A stretch of DNA of 64,000 nt, taken from the NCBI GenBank assembly GCA_900320905.1, contig ONTZ01000002.1, forward strand, positions 33,852 to 97,851, written 5' to 3'. The DNA is from an uncultured Prevotella sp. GTDB lineage: Bacteria > Bacteroidota > Bacteroidia > Bacteroidales > Bacteroidaceae. Every line of letters begins with the position of its first letter. Positions within the stretch are counted from its first letter, which is position 1. Below the pieces are notes generated by a model that saw nothing but the letters and a program-made list of their open reading frames with translations, was not told the DNA's origin and ran no database searches. Positions 41,354 through 49,390 of this stretch are shown piece by piece. The translations under genes and the position numbers were made by a program.

Positions 41354-43027
41354 ATGAATAGATTTTTCACTTTCGTATTTGGTGTGTTCTTGATGATGGC
41401 TTGTCAAGCCAGTGCACAGGATTTCGAATCGGTCAACGATGCTGTGAAACACATGGGTGTAGGATGGAATCTCGGTAATACTCTCGATGCCAACGGCAAT
41501 GGTGTCCATCAGGGGATAGACTCAGAAACCTATTGGGGCCAACCCACAACGAAACCAGAACTGATGATGATGATGAAAGAGGCTGGTTTTGGAGCCATCC
41601 GCATACCAGTGACGTGGTATAACCATATGGATGCCAAGGGCAAGGTGGATGCGGCGTGGATGCAACGTGTACACCAGGTGGTTGATTATGTTCTCAATAC
41701 AGGCATGTACTGTCTCCTCAACGTACACCACGACACAGGTGACGGCAGTACGCACTGGCTGCACGCCAGCATGAACACCTACAACGACACAAAGGACAAG
41801 TTCGAGTACCTATGGCAACAGATTGCCGAGGAATTCAAGGAGTATGGTGAGAAACTACTTTTCGAGGGCTATAACGAGATGCTCGACGAATACAACTCTT
41901 GGTGTTTCGCATCGTTTGCTGCTCCTGGCAGATACGACGCCGAATCCTCTGCCGATTCCTACAATGCCATTAACAGTTACGCACAAAGTTTTGTCAACGC
42001 CGTACGGGCCACTGGCGGCAACAACAGCCAACGGAACCTGGTTGTCAACACCTACGCTGCAGCGAATGGTTACGGCAATTGGAATTCACATCTGAAAGAT
42101 CCGCTGACAGAGATGAAATATCCTGTTGACCCTGCAGGAACAGGACATATTGCCTTTCAGGTACATTTCTATCCCAGCGTGGAAAATATGACGAATACTA
42201 AGAATGAAGTGAACGGCATGATTGCCCTGCTGAAAACCCACCTCGTCAGCAAGGGTGCGCCAGTGATCATTGGTGAATGGGGAACAGCCAACAGCAATGG
42301 CATCATTGACTACGATGTACGCCGTGACAATGTGCTGGAGTATGCCCGGTATTTCGTTCAACAGACCAAGAAAGAAGGCATAGGCACCTTTGAGTGGATG
42401 GGGATTACCGATGGTACAGCCCGTTCCATACCAGTCTTTAGTCAACCAGATTTTGCGGAGGCTATCCTCAAGGGATGGTATGGTGACAGTTATCAACCCG
42501 TATTGCCTACCCGTGACAACTTGGGTCCATCAGTCTATGACGTGACATATACTGCTCTGTGGGCAGAATTAAACCTCGTTTCCAACCCGATTCCTACAGA
42601 CAGTTACAGTCATATAGAACTGACATTGGCAGAGGCTCCTGAAGCAGGAGTACTGCAATTAAAGGCATATAAGAACAACAACGACGCTGTGATACAGAAG
42701 ATTACCACAGCATCCAGCACGATGACTCTCGATGCAACGACTATGGGTACTACCATTCAGCGCATCACACTGCAGAACTGTGTGAATGCCCATACACAAA
42801 TCAGGGTGACAGACGTCGTGTTGGTGAAGACTGACGGCACAAAGCAGAAGATGGTTCCTTCACAATTCTGGGGCTGTTCAGTCAGTGAATCGTTTTTATC
42901 TGCCATCACCCCCATTATCAATCATCGTCCCACCAATGGACAATACTATGACCTACAGGGCCGTGCAGTCAGTCACCCTACCAAGGGAATCTACTTGCTC
43001 AACGGCCACAAATACGCAGTCAAATAA
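41354..43027 (+). CDS. Secreted glycoside hydrolase family 5 (endoglucanase-like)
   Basis: This is probably an endo-beta-glucanase (cellulase A type) attacking plant polysaccharide. The start at 41354 gives a signal peptide MNRFFTFVFGVFLMMACQ...SAQ; the Cys at 16 could make it a lipoprotein, but the lipobox is poor. The catalytic domain covers about residues 25-370: VGWNLGNTLDANG, GAIRIPVTW, LLNVHHD, acid/base E175 in EGYNEMLD and nucleophile E308 in IIGEWG. A beta-sandwich-like C-terminal part follows. It ends with YYDLQGRAVSHPTKGIYLL, a motif common at the ends of secreted Prevotella proteins and reminiscent of type IX sorting tails. Its own promoter and terminator mark it as a separate unit. 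Confidence 0.92.
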   Translation: MNRFFTFVFGVFLMMACQASAQDFESVNDAVKHMGVGWNLGNTLDANGNGVHQGIDSETYWGQPTTKPELMMMMKEAGFGAIRIPVTWYNHMDAKGKVDAAWMQRVHQVVDYVLNTGMYCLLNVHHDTGDGSTHWLHASMNTYNDTKDKFEYLWQQIAEEFKEYGEKLLFEGYNEMLDEYNSWCFASFAAPGRYDAESSADSYNAINSYAQSFVNAVRATGGNNSQRNLVVNTYAAANGYGNWNSHLKDPLTEMKYPVDPAGTGHIAFQVHFYPSVENMTNTKNEVNGMIALLKTHLVSKGAPVIIGEWGTANSNGIIDYDVRRDNVLEYARYFVQQTKKEGIGTFEWMGITDGTARSIPVFSQPDFAEAILKGWYGDSYQPVLPTRDNLGPSVYDVTYTALWAELNLVSNPIPTDSYSHIELTLAEAPEAGVLQLKAYKNNNDAVIQKITTASSTMTLDATTMGTTIQRITLQNCVNAHTQIRVTDVVLVKTDGTKQKMVPSQFWGCSVSESFLSAITPIINHRPTNGQYYDLQGRAVSHPTKGIYLLNGHKYAVK

Positions 43028-43028
43028 T

Positions 43029-43050
43029 AAACCCCTCCACGGAGGGGTTT
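43029..43050 (+). terminator. Rho-independent terminator after the GH5 gene
   Basis: AAACCCCTCC (43029-43038) pairs perfectly with GGAGGGGTTT (43041-43050), followed by ATTTGT. It lies 2 bp after the GH5 stop and can also serve the convergent serCA unit. Confidence 0.85.
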
Positions 43051-43092
43051 ATTTGTACAAAATACACAAAAGGGAAAACTCGCTTTGTGTAA

Positions 43093-44010
43093 TTACTTAT
43101 TCACCTGGAACTTCGTATCGCCATCCTTGAAGAAAGCGTTGATCTGCTTGGCGGCAGCAATACCGGCATTGATGTTGGCCTCGGCAGTCTGCGCACCCAT
43201 CTTCTTCGGGGTTGAGAAGTAACGACCTTCGAACTTGGCAAACTCATCGTTGGCATCTGGCATAATATCCGTTACGAATTTCAGGTCTTCGCGCTCTGTC
43301 ATCAACTTAATCAGTTCTGGCTCGTTGATAACTTCCTTACGGGCTGTGTTCACAAGGATACCACCCTTCTTCATCTTACCAACCAATGCAGCATTGATGC
43401 TCTGCTTGGTCTCTGGCGTAGCAGGGATATGGAGTGAAACCACATCGCACTGCTCAAAGAGGGCATCCTGATTAGCCACAGCGTGAACGCCAGCCTTCTC
43501 AATGACCTCTGCAGGGCAGAAGGCATCGTAAGCATACACATCCATACCAAAGCCCTTGGCGATACGGGCTACATTACGGCCAACATTACCAAAGGCGAGG
43601 ATACCGAGTTTCTTACCCAACAACTCTGAGCCACTCTTGCCGTTATAGAATCCACGGACGGCCATCACCAACAGACCGAATACCAATTCGGCAACGGCGT
43701 TAGAGTTCTGGCCCGGGGTGTTCTCGGCTACCACGTTGTGAGCCGTAGCAGCGGCAAGGTCGATATTGTCATAACCGGCACCGGCACGAACAACGATCTT
43801 CAACTGCTTGGCAGCGTCGAGCACCTCAGCGTCCACCTTATCCGAACGGATAATCAGGGCATCAGCATCCTTCACAGCCTCCAGGAACTGGGCTTTCTCA
43901 GTATATTTCTCCAGCAGCACGAGTTCATTACCTGCTGCCTCAATCTCTGCCTTAATACCATTCACAGCAGCGGCTGCGAAAGGTTTCTCTGTTGCTACTA
44001 ATACTTTCAT
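43093..44010 (-). CDS. serA: D-3-phosphoglycerate dehydrogenase
   Basis: SerA starts the phosphorylated serine pathway, oxidising 3-phosphoglycerate with NAD+. The 305 residues are the short form without an ACT domain. The NAD-binding fold shows LGILAFGNVGRNVARIAKGFG. Catalytic residues of the 2-hydroxyacid dehydrogenase family are suggested by VVRAGAGYDNIDL, VNTARKEVINE and the region before the C-terminus. It lies 13 bp after serC on the same strand and is co-transcribed. Confidence 0.93.
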   Translation of the reverse strand: MKVLVATEKPFAAAAVNGIKAEIEAAGNELVLLEKYTEKAQFLEAVKDADALIIRSDKVDAEVLDAAKQLKIVVRAGAGYDNIDLAAATAHNVVAENTPGQNSNAVAELVFGLLVMAVRGFYNGKSGSELLGKKLGILAFGNVGRNVARIAKGFGMDVYAYDAFCPAEVIEKAGVHAVANQDALFEQCDVVSLHIPATPETKQSINAALVGKMKKGGILVNTARKEVINEPELIKLMTEREDLKFVTDIMPDANDEFAKFEGRYFSTPKKMGAQTAEANINAGIAAAKQINAFFKDGDTKFQVNK

Positions 44011-44023
44011 TTTTATCTATGGA

Positions 44024-45091
44024 TTAGTGGTTTGCTTCGAATTCCCTCATGCAGGCGACAAGGGCGTTGCAGCCTTCGATGGTCTGGGCGTTGTAGCAAG
44101 AAGCACGGAAGCCACCCACCGAACGATGACCCTTCACACCAACCATACCCTTCGATACGGCGAAATCGAGGAAGTCCTTCTCAAGTTCCTTATACTCATC
44201 AGCCATCACAAAACAGAGGTTCATCAGTGAACGATCCTCTTCTTTGGCTGTACCAACGAACATCTTGTTGCGGTCGATCTCACCATAGACGATCTCTGCA
44301 CGCTGCTTGGCCAACTTATCCATAGCGGCAACACCACCCTGAGCCTTGATCCAACGGAGATTCTCAAGAGCGCAGTAGATAGGTACCACAGGAGGCGTAT
44401 TGAACATCGATCCCTTATCGACATGTGTACGATAGTCGAGCATCGTGGGAATCTCACGTGGAGCCTTACCCAACTTCTCATCCTTCAGGATCACGATTGT
44501 CACACCGGCCATAGACAGGTTCTTCTGGGCACCGGCATAGATGGCATCATACTTACTAACGTCTACAGGACGGCTCATAAAGTCAGACGACATATCGGCA
44601 ATCAAAGGTACTGCAACATCAAGGTCTTTGCGCATCTCTGTACCATAAATAGTATTATTGGTGGTGATGTGCAGATAATCGGCATCAGCAGGCACTGTCC
44701 AGTCCTTGGGGATGAAGGTGTAGTTGGCGTCGGCAGAAGAAGCCACCTCAACGACCTCACCAAACAACTTGGCTTCCTTCATGGCTTTCTTTGCCCACAC
44801 ACCCGTATTCAGGTAGGCAGCCTTCTTAATCAGGAAATTAAAGGGGATCATACAGAACTCAAGACTGGCACCACCACCCAGGAAGATTACTGAATAACCC
44901 TCGGGCACTTCGAGCAGTTCCTTCACGAGAGCCACAGCCTCGTCAACAACGGGCTGAAAATCCTTTGCACGGTGGCTGATCTCCATCAGAGAGAGACCCG
45001 AGCCATTGAAATCAAGACACTGTTGAGCGGTCTTCTCAATCACTTCCCGGGGAAGCATCGAAGGACCGGCGTTAAAGTTGTACTTCTTCAT
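44024..45091 (-). CDS. serC: Phosphoserine aminotransferase
   Basis: SerC is the PLP-dependent transaminase of the serine pathway (also used in pyridoxine synthesis). The 355 residues start [17 protein letters not shown], a hallmark of the enzyme. The PLP-binding lysine is K190 in [12 protein letters not shown]. The motif [15 protein letters not shown], which includes phosphate-binding Arg/His residues, is near the C-terminus. It is the first gene of serC-serA. A -7 box TATCTTTG lies far upstream at 45291-45298, leaving a long leader; a closer imperfect box is at 45144-45151. Confidence 0.96.
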   Translation of the reverse strand: MKKYNFNAGPSMLPREVIEKTAQQCLDFNGSGLSLMEISHRAKDFQPVVDEAVALVKELLEVPEGYSVIFLGGGASLEFCMIPFNFLIKKAAYLNTGVWAKKAMKEAKLFGEVVEVASSADANYTFIPKDWTVPADADYLHITTNNTIYGTEMRKDLDVAVPLIADMSSDFMSRPVDVSKYDAIYAGAQKNLSMAGVTIVILKDEKLGKAPREIPTMLDYRTHVDKGSMFNTPPVVPIYCALENLRWIKAQGGVAAMDKLAKQRAEIVYGEIDRNKMFVGTAKEEDRSLMNLCFVMADEYKELEKDFLDFAVSKGMVGVKGHRSVGGFRASCYNAQTIEGCNALVACMREFEANH

Positions 45092-45290
45092 TTTTAATTG
45101 TTATTTTGAATGTTTGAAATTAATTCGTTTTTGAAAAACGCTGCGAAATTACACTTTTATTTTCATTTGACCAAATAATTGAGCAGAAATTCACGGAATT
45201 AACGCATTTTCTTTCAATTTGTCAAGCCAGCATAGCACTTTACCCTCTCTTTTGATAGTTAGTGACTGGCCAGTATCCGTTATCGCACTG

Positions 45291-45298
45291 CAAAGATA
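45291..45298 (-). promoter_or_regulatory. Upstream -7 box facing serC
   Basis: TATCTTTG on the minus strand about 200 bp before serC. A transcript from here would carry a long leader containing a 15-codon GTG frame behind AGAGAGGG (about 45199-45243), possibly chance. An imperfect box (TAATTTCG) lies at 45144-45151. No gene is called in 45092-45358. Confidence 0.55.
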
Positions 45299-45342
45299 AT
45301 GAATATTTTCCGTATTATAATCAATTTGAACCGAATTTTTTG

Positions 45343-45350
45343 TATCTTTG
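45343..45350 (+). promoter_or_regulatory. -7 box of folK
   Basis: TATCTTTG, 9 bp before the ATG at 45359, so the leader is very short. Confidence 0.72.
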
Positions 45351-45358
45351 CAATCGTT

Positions 45359-45751
45359 ATGAAACAAAAAGAACATACGATCATCATCTCGCTTGCATCA
45401 AACGAGAATCAGGAAGTCAATATGGCTGCCGCAAGAGAACAACTAACGCAACTGCTGACAGAAGTGCATTTCACCTCCGCCATCTGGACGGAGCCCGTAG
45501 GTAATGATCAATGGTCAGTGGTCAGTGGTCAATCGAATAAATATCTCAACCAACTTTGCAGAGGCACGACAGCCCTCGGTGAAGGACTGCTCTGTGAGGT
45601 ACTGAAGGAGACAGAAAAGCGTCTTGGACGCACCAAGAACGAGGATGGCATTGTCGCCATCGACCTCGACCTGTTGCAGTACGACAACAGAAAGCACCAC
45701 CTCCGAGACTGGAGCAGAATTTATGTGAAGGACTTAATCAGCAAATTATGA
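45359..45751 (+). CDS. folK: HPPK-like pterin pyrophosphokinase, divergent
   Basis: This 130-residue protein is the size of a short 6-hydroxymethyl-7,8-dihydropterin pyrophosphokinase, the folate-pathway enzyme. Family signs are SLASNENQEVNMAAAREQL at the start, TAIWTEPV-like FTSAIWTEPVG, ETEKRLGR and IDLDLLQYD at about residues 101-109. The segment between TEPVG and NKYLNQL is encoded by a heptanucleotide repeat (45506-45533) and reads NDQWSVVSGQS, which looks like an insertion. The start at 45359 follows directly on the -7 box. The stop overlaps the M64 gene by 4 nt. Confidence 0.78.
   Translation: MKQKEHTIIISLASNENQEVNMAAAREQLTQLLTEVHFTSAIWTEPVGNDQWSVVSGQSNKYLNQLCRGTTALGEGLLCEVLKETEKRLGRTKNEDGIVAIDLDLLQYDNRKHHLRDWSRIYVKDLISKL
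45506..45533. repeat. Heptanucleotide tandem repeat inside folK
   Basis: Four 7-bp units: GATCAAT, GGTCAGT, GGTCAGT, GGTCAAT. They lie inside the folK reading frame. Gain or loss of one unit would shift the frame of folK and could disturb the coupled M64 gene. Confidence 0.8.
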
Positions 45752-46980
45752 AGAAACTATTTATTATCAGTCTCTTATACTCCTTTTCCGTATGCGTCAA
45801 TGCACAGCGGTTTGAAGACTATTTCGAAGACCGCACCCTTCGGCTCGACTACACTTTCGCAGGCTGCGACACCATCCACAATATCTACGTTGACGAACTT
45901 GTCAGCCTACCCCACTGGTATGGCCGTAGAGAGCATCTGGCAGAACTCCCACTGAGAGGCAACGGGCAAATCACCGTCCGTTCCAAAGCCGACAGCCTAG
46001 TCATCTACCGTCACTCCTTCTCCACCCTCTTCCAAGAGTGGCTCGCCACCGACGAGGCCAATCACGTACAGAAGTCTTTTGAGAATGTATTCCTCGTACC
46101 CTTTCCGAAGGACTCCGTAGAGATAAAGGTAGAACTTTTCGACTATCACGACCAGGTGGTTAACACTCTGACACATACCGTTGACCCCAAGGACATCCTC
46201 ATCCGCAAGGCCGGCGAACACAGCATCACCCCCTACGACATACTCCATCCGGCCGCCGACACCACCCGTTGCATCCGTATCGCTTTCGTCGCAGAGGGCT
46301 ACACAACTGACGAGATGGACCACTACCTCAACGACTGCCAGGCGGCCATACAATCACTCTTCCGCCACGAACCCTTCAAATCGACGCAAGACCGTTTCAA
46401 CATCATCGCCCTAAAGTCCATCTCCGAAGAGTCTGGCACCAGCGAACCCTCGAAAGGCATTTGGAGAAATACCGCCCTCGGCTCCCACTTCGACACTTTC
46501 TATAGCGACCGATACCTCACCACGCTCCACTTAAAACGGCTCCACAACTTGTTGGCAGGCACACCCTACGAACATATTATCATATTGGTGAATACCGAAC
46601 ACTATGGCGGGGGCGGCATCTACAACTCCTACAACCTCAGTTATACGGGCGGCAAGCAGTTCCTGCCAGTTGTCGTCCATGAGTTCGGACACTCCTTCGG
46701 CGGCCTAGGCGACGAATATGCCTACGGCGACGACGAGCCCATGTACTTCTCCGACACAGAGCCCTGGGAACCCAACCTCACCACGAAGGCCACCGTCCCC
46801 ATCAAATGGGACAATCTCATTCAGGAAGGCAAGGCCGGCCTTGTCGAGGGAGGTGGTTATCTGAAAAAGGGTGTCTGGCGCGGATGCGAGAATTGCCGCA
46901 TGCGCACCAACGAAGAGCCCGAGTTCTGTCCCGTCTGCCAACAGGCCCTCACCACCCTCATCAATTTCTACACGAAATAA
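45748..46980 (+). CDS. Secreted peptidase of family M64
   Basis: This 410-residue zinc metallopeptidase is related to the IgA-cleaving M64 family. A signal peptide (MKKLFIISLLYSFSVCVNAQ) precedes an N-terminal beta domain (to about 160) and the catalytic domain. The zinc motif is H311-E-F-G-H315, followed by SFGGLGDEYAYG, which supplies the third ligand. A Cys cluster CENCRMR...EFCPVC near the C-terminus could be a structural zinc site or disulfides. It overlaps folK by 4 nt. Bacteroides relatives are typically surface or secreted and their real substrates are unknown. Confidence 0.9.
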   Translation: MKKLFIISLLYSFSVCVNAQRFEDYFEDRTLRLDYTFAGCDTIHNIYVDELVSLPHWYGRREHLAELPLRGNGQITVRSKADSLVIYRHSFSTLFQEWLATDEANHVQKSFENVFLVPFPKDSVEIKVELFDYHDQVVNTLTHTVDPKDILIRKAGEHSITPYDILHPAADTTRCIRIAFVAEGYTTDEMDHYLNDCQAAIQSLFRHEPFKSTQDRFNIIALKSISEESGTSEPSKGIWRNTALGSHFDTFYSDRYLTTLHLKRLHNLLAGTPYEHIIILVNTEHYGGGGIYNSYNLSYTGGKQFLPVVVHEFGHSFGGLGDEYAYGDDEPMYFSDTEPWEPNLTTKATVPIKWDNLIQEGKAGLVEGGGYLKKGVWRGCENCRMRTNEEPEFCPVCQQALTTLINFYTK

Positions 46981-47031
46981 GGCAATCTCATCATTTGTAT
47001 CTGGCCCTGAGGTTAGAATAGCAGACCATAT

Positions 47032-48021
47032 CTAACTGGAACGGCTCTGTGAAGAGAGGGCTAAAGCAACATGACCCATGGTGCGACGGAGGTTTATTTC
47101 CACACAAGGATGGAGTAAGAATATACCATTTGACTTACCATTTACAATCATCATATCTACACCGAAGGGACCTTGGTAGCGACCTTGGAAAACATCCCCA
47201 AGCACTTGGCAAATACACTCTTGAACAGCATCGAGCAAATCTACTGAGATATAGCGACTTATCATTTTACGTTTTTCTTCCTCAGAAGCCAGGATATTAC
47301 CCATATAAACACCGTTGGAAGTATGGAAAAGGGAGAGTCCCAGACAGGTGACAGAACCACTGCCGTCACTACTGAACTCCATTGCGAAATCTTTCACCTT
47401 GTTATAATAAGGCTCCACAACAACCGAGCCCTGACGAGCCAACACATTTCGGAGCCAGCGCTCTTGATAATCGTCGAGGGTACTATCGATAAAACGGATG
47501 CCACGACCACTACTGCTCCAAGGAGCCTTGACCACGACCTTGCCCCAATGCTCCACCTGACGGGCCACAGCCTCGGGTGTTTCCAGCACAACAGACTCGC
47601 CCACCGTACCCTCGAGCCCCAACTGGCGCAAGAGACCAACGGCAGTCTTGCGGTGCGAGAGGTCGCGGATGACAGCAATCTCCGCCTCCGACGGCACGAT
47701 CTCTGACGGCACGCCATAGCGGAGCAGGAAACTGCGCAGCGCCAAGTCCCAGCCCCAAGGCTCGACATGGCCGATATCTAGCCTGGCCAGTGCATGCTTA
47801 TCGACAAAGCCCTCAAAGGGCCTGTGCATCAATCGTGAAAAGGCCATTTGAGCCCCCTCCACGTCCTCCACCAGCACATAATCGCCTGGTGCTGCCCAGA
47901 TGGCTGGCAGATAGCCAAGGTCGTGCCTCAGTTGTCTGCCCGCATGCGGAGCCGTGAAATTACTCAGGTTTGCTGCCAGCGCAATGTCGTGTTCAGGGTT
48001 GAAGATATGTAATGTCGCCAT
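47032..48021 (-). CDS. ATP-grasp-like protein of unknown function
   Basis: This 329-residue soluble protein has features of an ATP-grasp ligase: KVVVKAPWSSSGRGIRFI as the nucleotide-binding lysine and loop, VVEPYYNKVKDFAMEF, then GPFGVDMMIV and HPCVEINLRRTMGHVA, which supply the metal-binding Asp/Glu/Asn set. The N-terminus ATLHIFNPEHDIALAAN looks like the opening strand of a pre-ATP-grasp domain. I recall it only as a conserved Bacteroidales hypothetical; no substrate can be named. It is transcribed alone, divergent from the signalling operon. The convergent M64 gene ends 51 bp away. Confidence 0.72.
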   Translation of the reverse strand: MATLHIFNPEHDIALAANLSNFTAPHAGRQLRHDLGYLPAIWAAPGDYVLVEDVEGAQMAFSRLMHRPFEGFVDKHALARLDIGHVEPWGWDLALRSFLLRYGVPSEIVPSEAEIAVIRDLSHRKTAVGLLRQLGLEGTVGESVVLETPEAVARQVEHWGKVVVKAPWSSSGRGIRFIDSTLDDYQERWLRNVLARQGSVVVEPYYNKVKDFAMEFSSDGSGSVTCLGLSLFHTSNGVYMGNILASEEEKRKMISRYISVDLLDAVQECICQVLGDVFQGRYQGPFGVDMMIVNGKSNGIFLLHPCVEINLRRTMGHVALALSSQSRSS

Positions 48022-48039
48022 ATTCTCTCAATTAAACTG

Positions 48040-48047
48040 CAAAATTA
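48040..48047 (-). promoter_or_regulatory. -7 box of the ATP-grasp gene
   Basis: TAATTTTG on the minus strand, 19 bp before the ATG at 48021. Confidence 0.7.
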
Positions 48048-48151
48048 CACAAATTAATCGAATTAACTACTACACATAAGAAATAAACAGGCTTTTTATG
48101 CCTTTTTTGTGGATTTTTCCAAAGAAATTTGGTTATGTTGTTTTTTTATCT

Positions 48152-48159
48152 TATTTTTG
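48152..48159 (+). promoter_or_regulatory. Promoter of the receiver-PP2C/TonB operon
   Basis: TATTTTTG is the -7 box and TTTG at 48128-48131 a -33 element 20 bp before it. The ATG of the receiver-PP2C gene is 27 bp downstream. It is the only clear promoter seen before 59688, which supports one long operon. Confidence 0.75.
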
Positions 48160-48185
48160 CATCAAAATTATTAATACCTAATTAT

Positions 48186-49349
48186 ATGCCTGTTAAAATA
48201 CTTAGTGTTGACGACGAGATGGATCTCGAATTGCTGTTGACACAATACTTCAGAAGACAAATCCGGAAAGGAGAGTACGAGTTTAAGTTTGCCCACAATG
48301 GCCTGGAAGCACTCACGATGCTGCTCAAAGAGAAAGACTTCGACATCATCTTGAGCGACATTAACATGCCGGAGATGGACGGACTGACGTTGCTGACGAA
48401 GATCAACGAGATGCAGAACCCTGCCCTAAAATGTATCATGGTGTCGGCCTACGGCGATATGGGTAACATACGCCAGGCGATGAACAACGGTGCCTTCGAC
48501 TTCGCCACGAAGCCTATTGACCTCGACGACCTGAGCGTGACCATTGAGAAGGCCATCGAGCATATCCGCTACATCAAGACGATGCAGCAGGAGCACACGC
48601 AATTGGAGTCGATCAAGGGCGACCTGGCGGTGGCCCGTGAGATACAGCAGGCCATCCTGCCGCGTATCTTCCCGCCATTCCCGGAGAATGCCCACCAATT
48701 GGACATCGCCGCCTCGATGAATGCCGCCAAGGATGTGGGCGGTGATTTCTACGACTTCTTCCGCATCGACGAAGACCATATCGGTTTCGTGATTGCCGAC
48801 GTGAGCGGCAAGGGCGTTCCCGCTGCCATCTTCATGGCCGTGAGCCGTACGCTCATCCGTGCCACCGGCATACGGGGCGCTGGGGCTGCCGAGTGCATGA
48901 CTTACTCTAACAATCTGTTGGCGAAAGAGGCTGTGAACAGTATGTTCGTCACCGTGTTCTACGGCATCTATAACATCCAGACGGGCGAGGTGACCTACGC
49001 CAATGCAGGCCACAACCCACCCTACCTGATGAAGGCCAACGGCACCATCGAGCAGTTGCCTCTGTCGAAGGACATCGTGGCAGGCGCCATCGACGAATAC
49101 GAGTTTTCGGACGAGAAATTGCAGTTGGAGCACGGCGACACGCTGCTGCTCTATACCGACGGTGTGACCGAGGCCACTGACAAAGACTACGCCGAATATG
49201 GCGAAGGACGTCTGGAAACCCTGTTGAAACAGCAGACGAAGGCTGACTGCCAGCAAATCATCGACAAGGTGAAAGAAGACGTGAAGGCATTTGTTGGTGA
49301 TGCGGAGCAGAGCGATGATATCACATTGCTCGCTTTGAAGCGAAAGTGA
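48186..49349 (+). CDS. Receiver-PP2C (RsbU/SpoIIE-type) phosphatase
   Basis: This 387-residue cytoplasmic response regulator has an enzymatic output. The receiver domain (about 1-120) has the acidic pair DDE (9-11), phosphoacceptor D58 in SDINMPEMDG and K in TKPID. A coiled linker (QQEHTQLESIKGDLAVAREIQQ) joins it to a PP2C Ser/Thr phosphatase domain (about 165-387). That domain has the metal motifs DVGGDFYDFF, IADVSGKGVPAA, YANAGHNPPY and LLYTDGVTEA. Such proteins switch on when the receiver is phosphorylated and dephosphorylate a partner such as an anti-anti-sigma factor; none is encoded nearby. I start at 48186, as upstream ATGs lie in promoter DNA. It heads an operon of six genes. Confidence 0.93.
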   Translation: MPVKILSVDDEMDLELLLTQYFRRQIRKGEYEFKFAHNGLEALTMLLKEKDFDIILSDINMPEMDGLTLLTKINEMQNPALKCIMVSAYGDMGNIRQAMNNGAFDFATKPIDLDDLSVTIEKAIEHIRYIKTMQQEHTQLESIKGDLAVAREIQQAILPRIFPPFPENAHQLDIAASMNAAKDVGGDFYDFFRIDEDHIGFVIADVSGKGVPAAIFMAVSRTLIRATGIRGAGAAECMTYSNNLLAKEAVNSMFVTVFYGIYNIQTGEVTYANAGHNPPYLMKANGTIEQLPLSKDIVAGAIDEYEFSDEKLQLEHGDTLLLYTDGVTEATDKDYAEYGEGRLETLLKQQTKADCQQIIDKVKEDVKAFVGDAEQSDDITLLALKRK

Positions 49350-49362
49350 GAAGAGAGAAGAG

Positions 49363-49390
49363 AGAAGTGAAAAGTGAGAAGTGAAAAGTG
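49363..49390. repeat. 14-bp perfect tandem repeat at a start codon
   Basis: AGAAGTGAAAAGTG occurs at 49363-49376 and 49377-49390 within an all-purine stretch (49346-49397). The GTG start of the WD40-like gene is the last triplet of the second copy. Confidence 0.8.

Noticed and set aside
45191-45376. A 61-codon minus-strand gene between serC and folK
   Set aside because: Its start lies upstream of the -7 box at 45291-45298 and inside folK, and most of it is promoter and leader DNA. Only the final 15 codons could be translated from that promoter.
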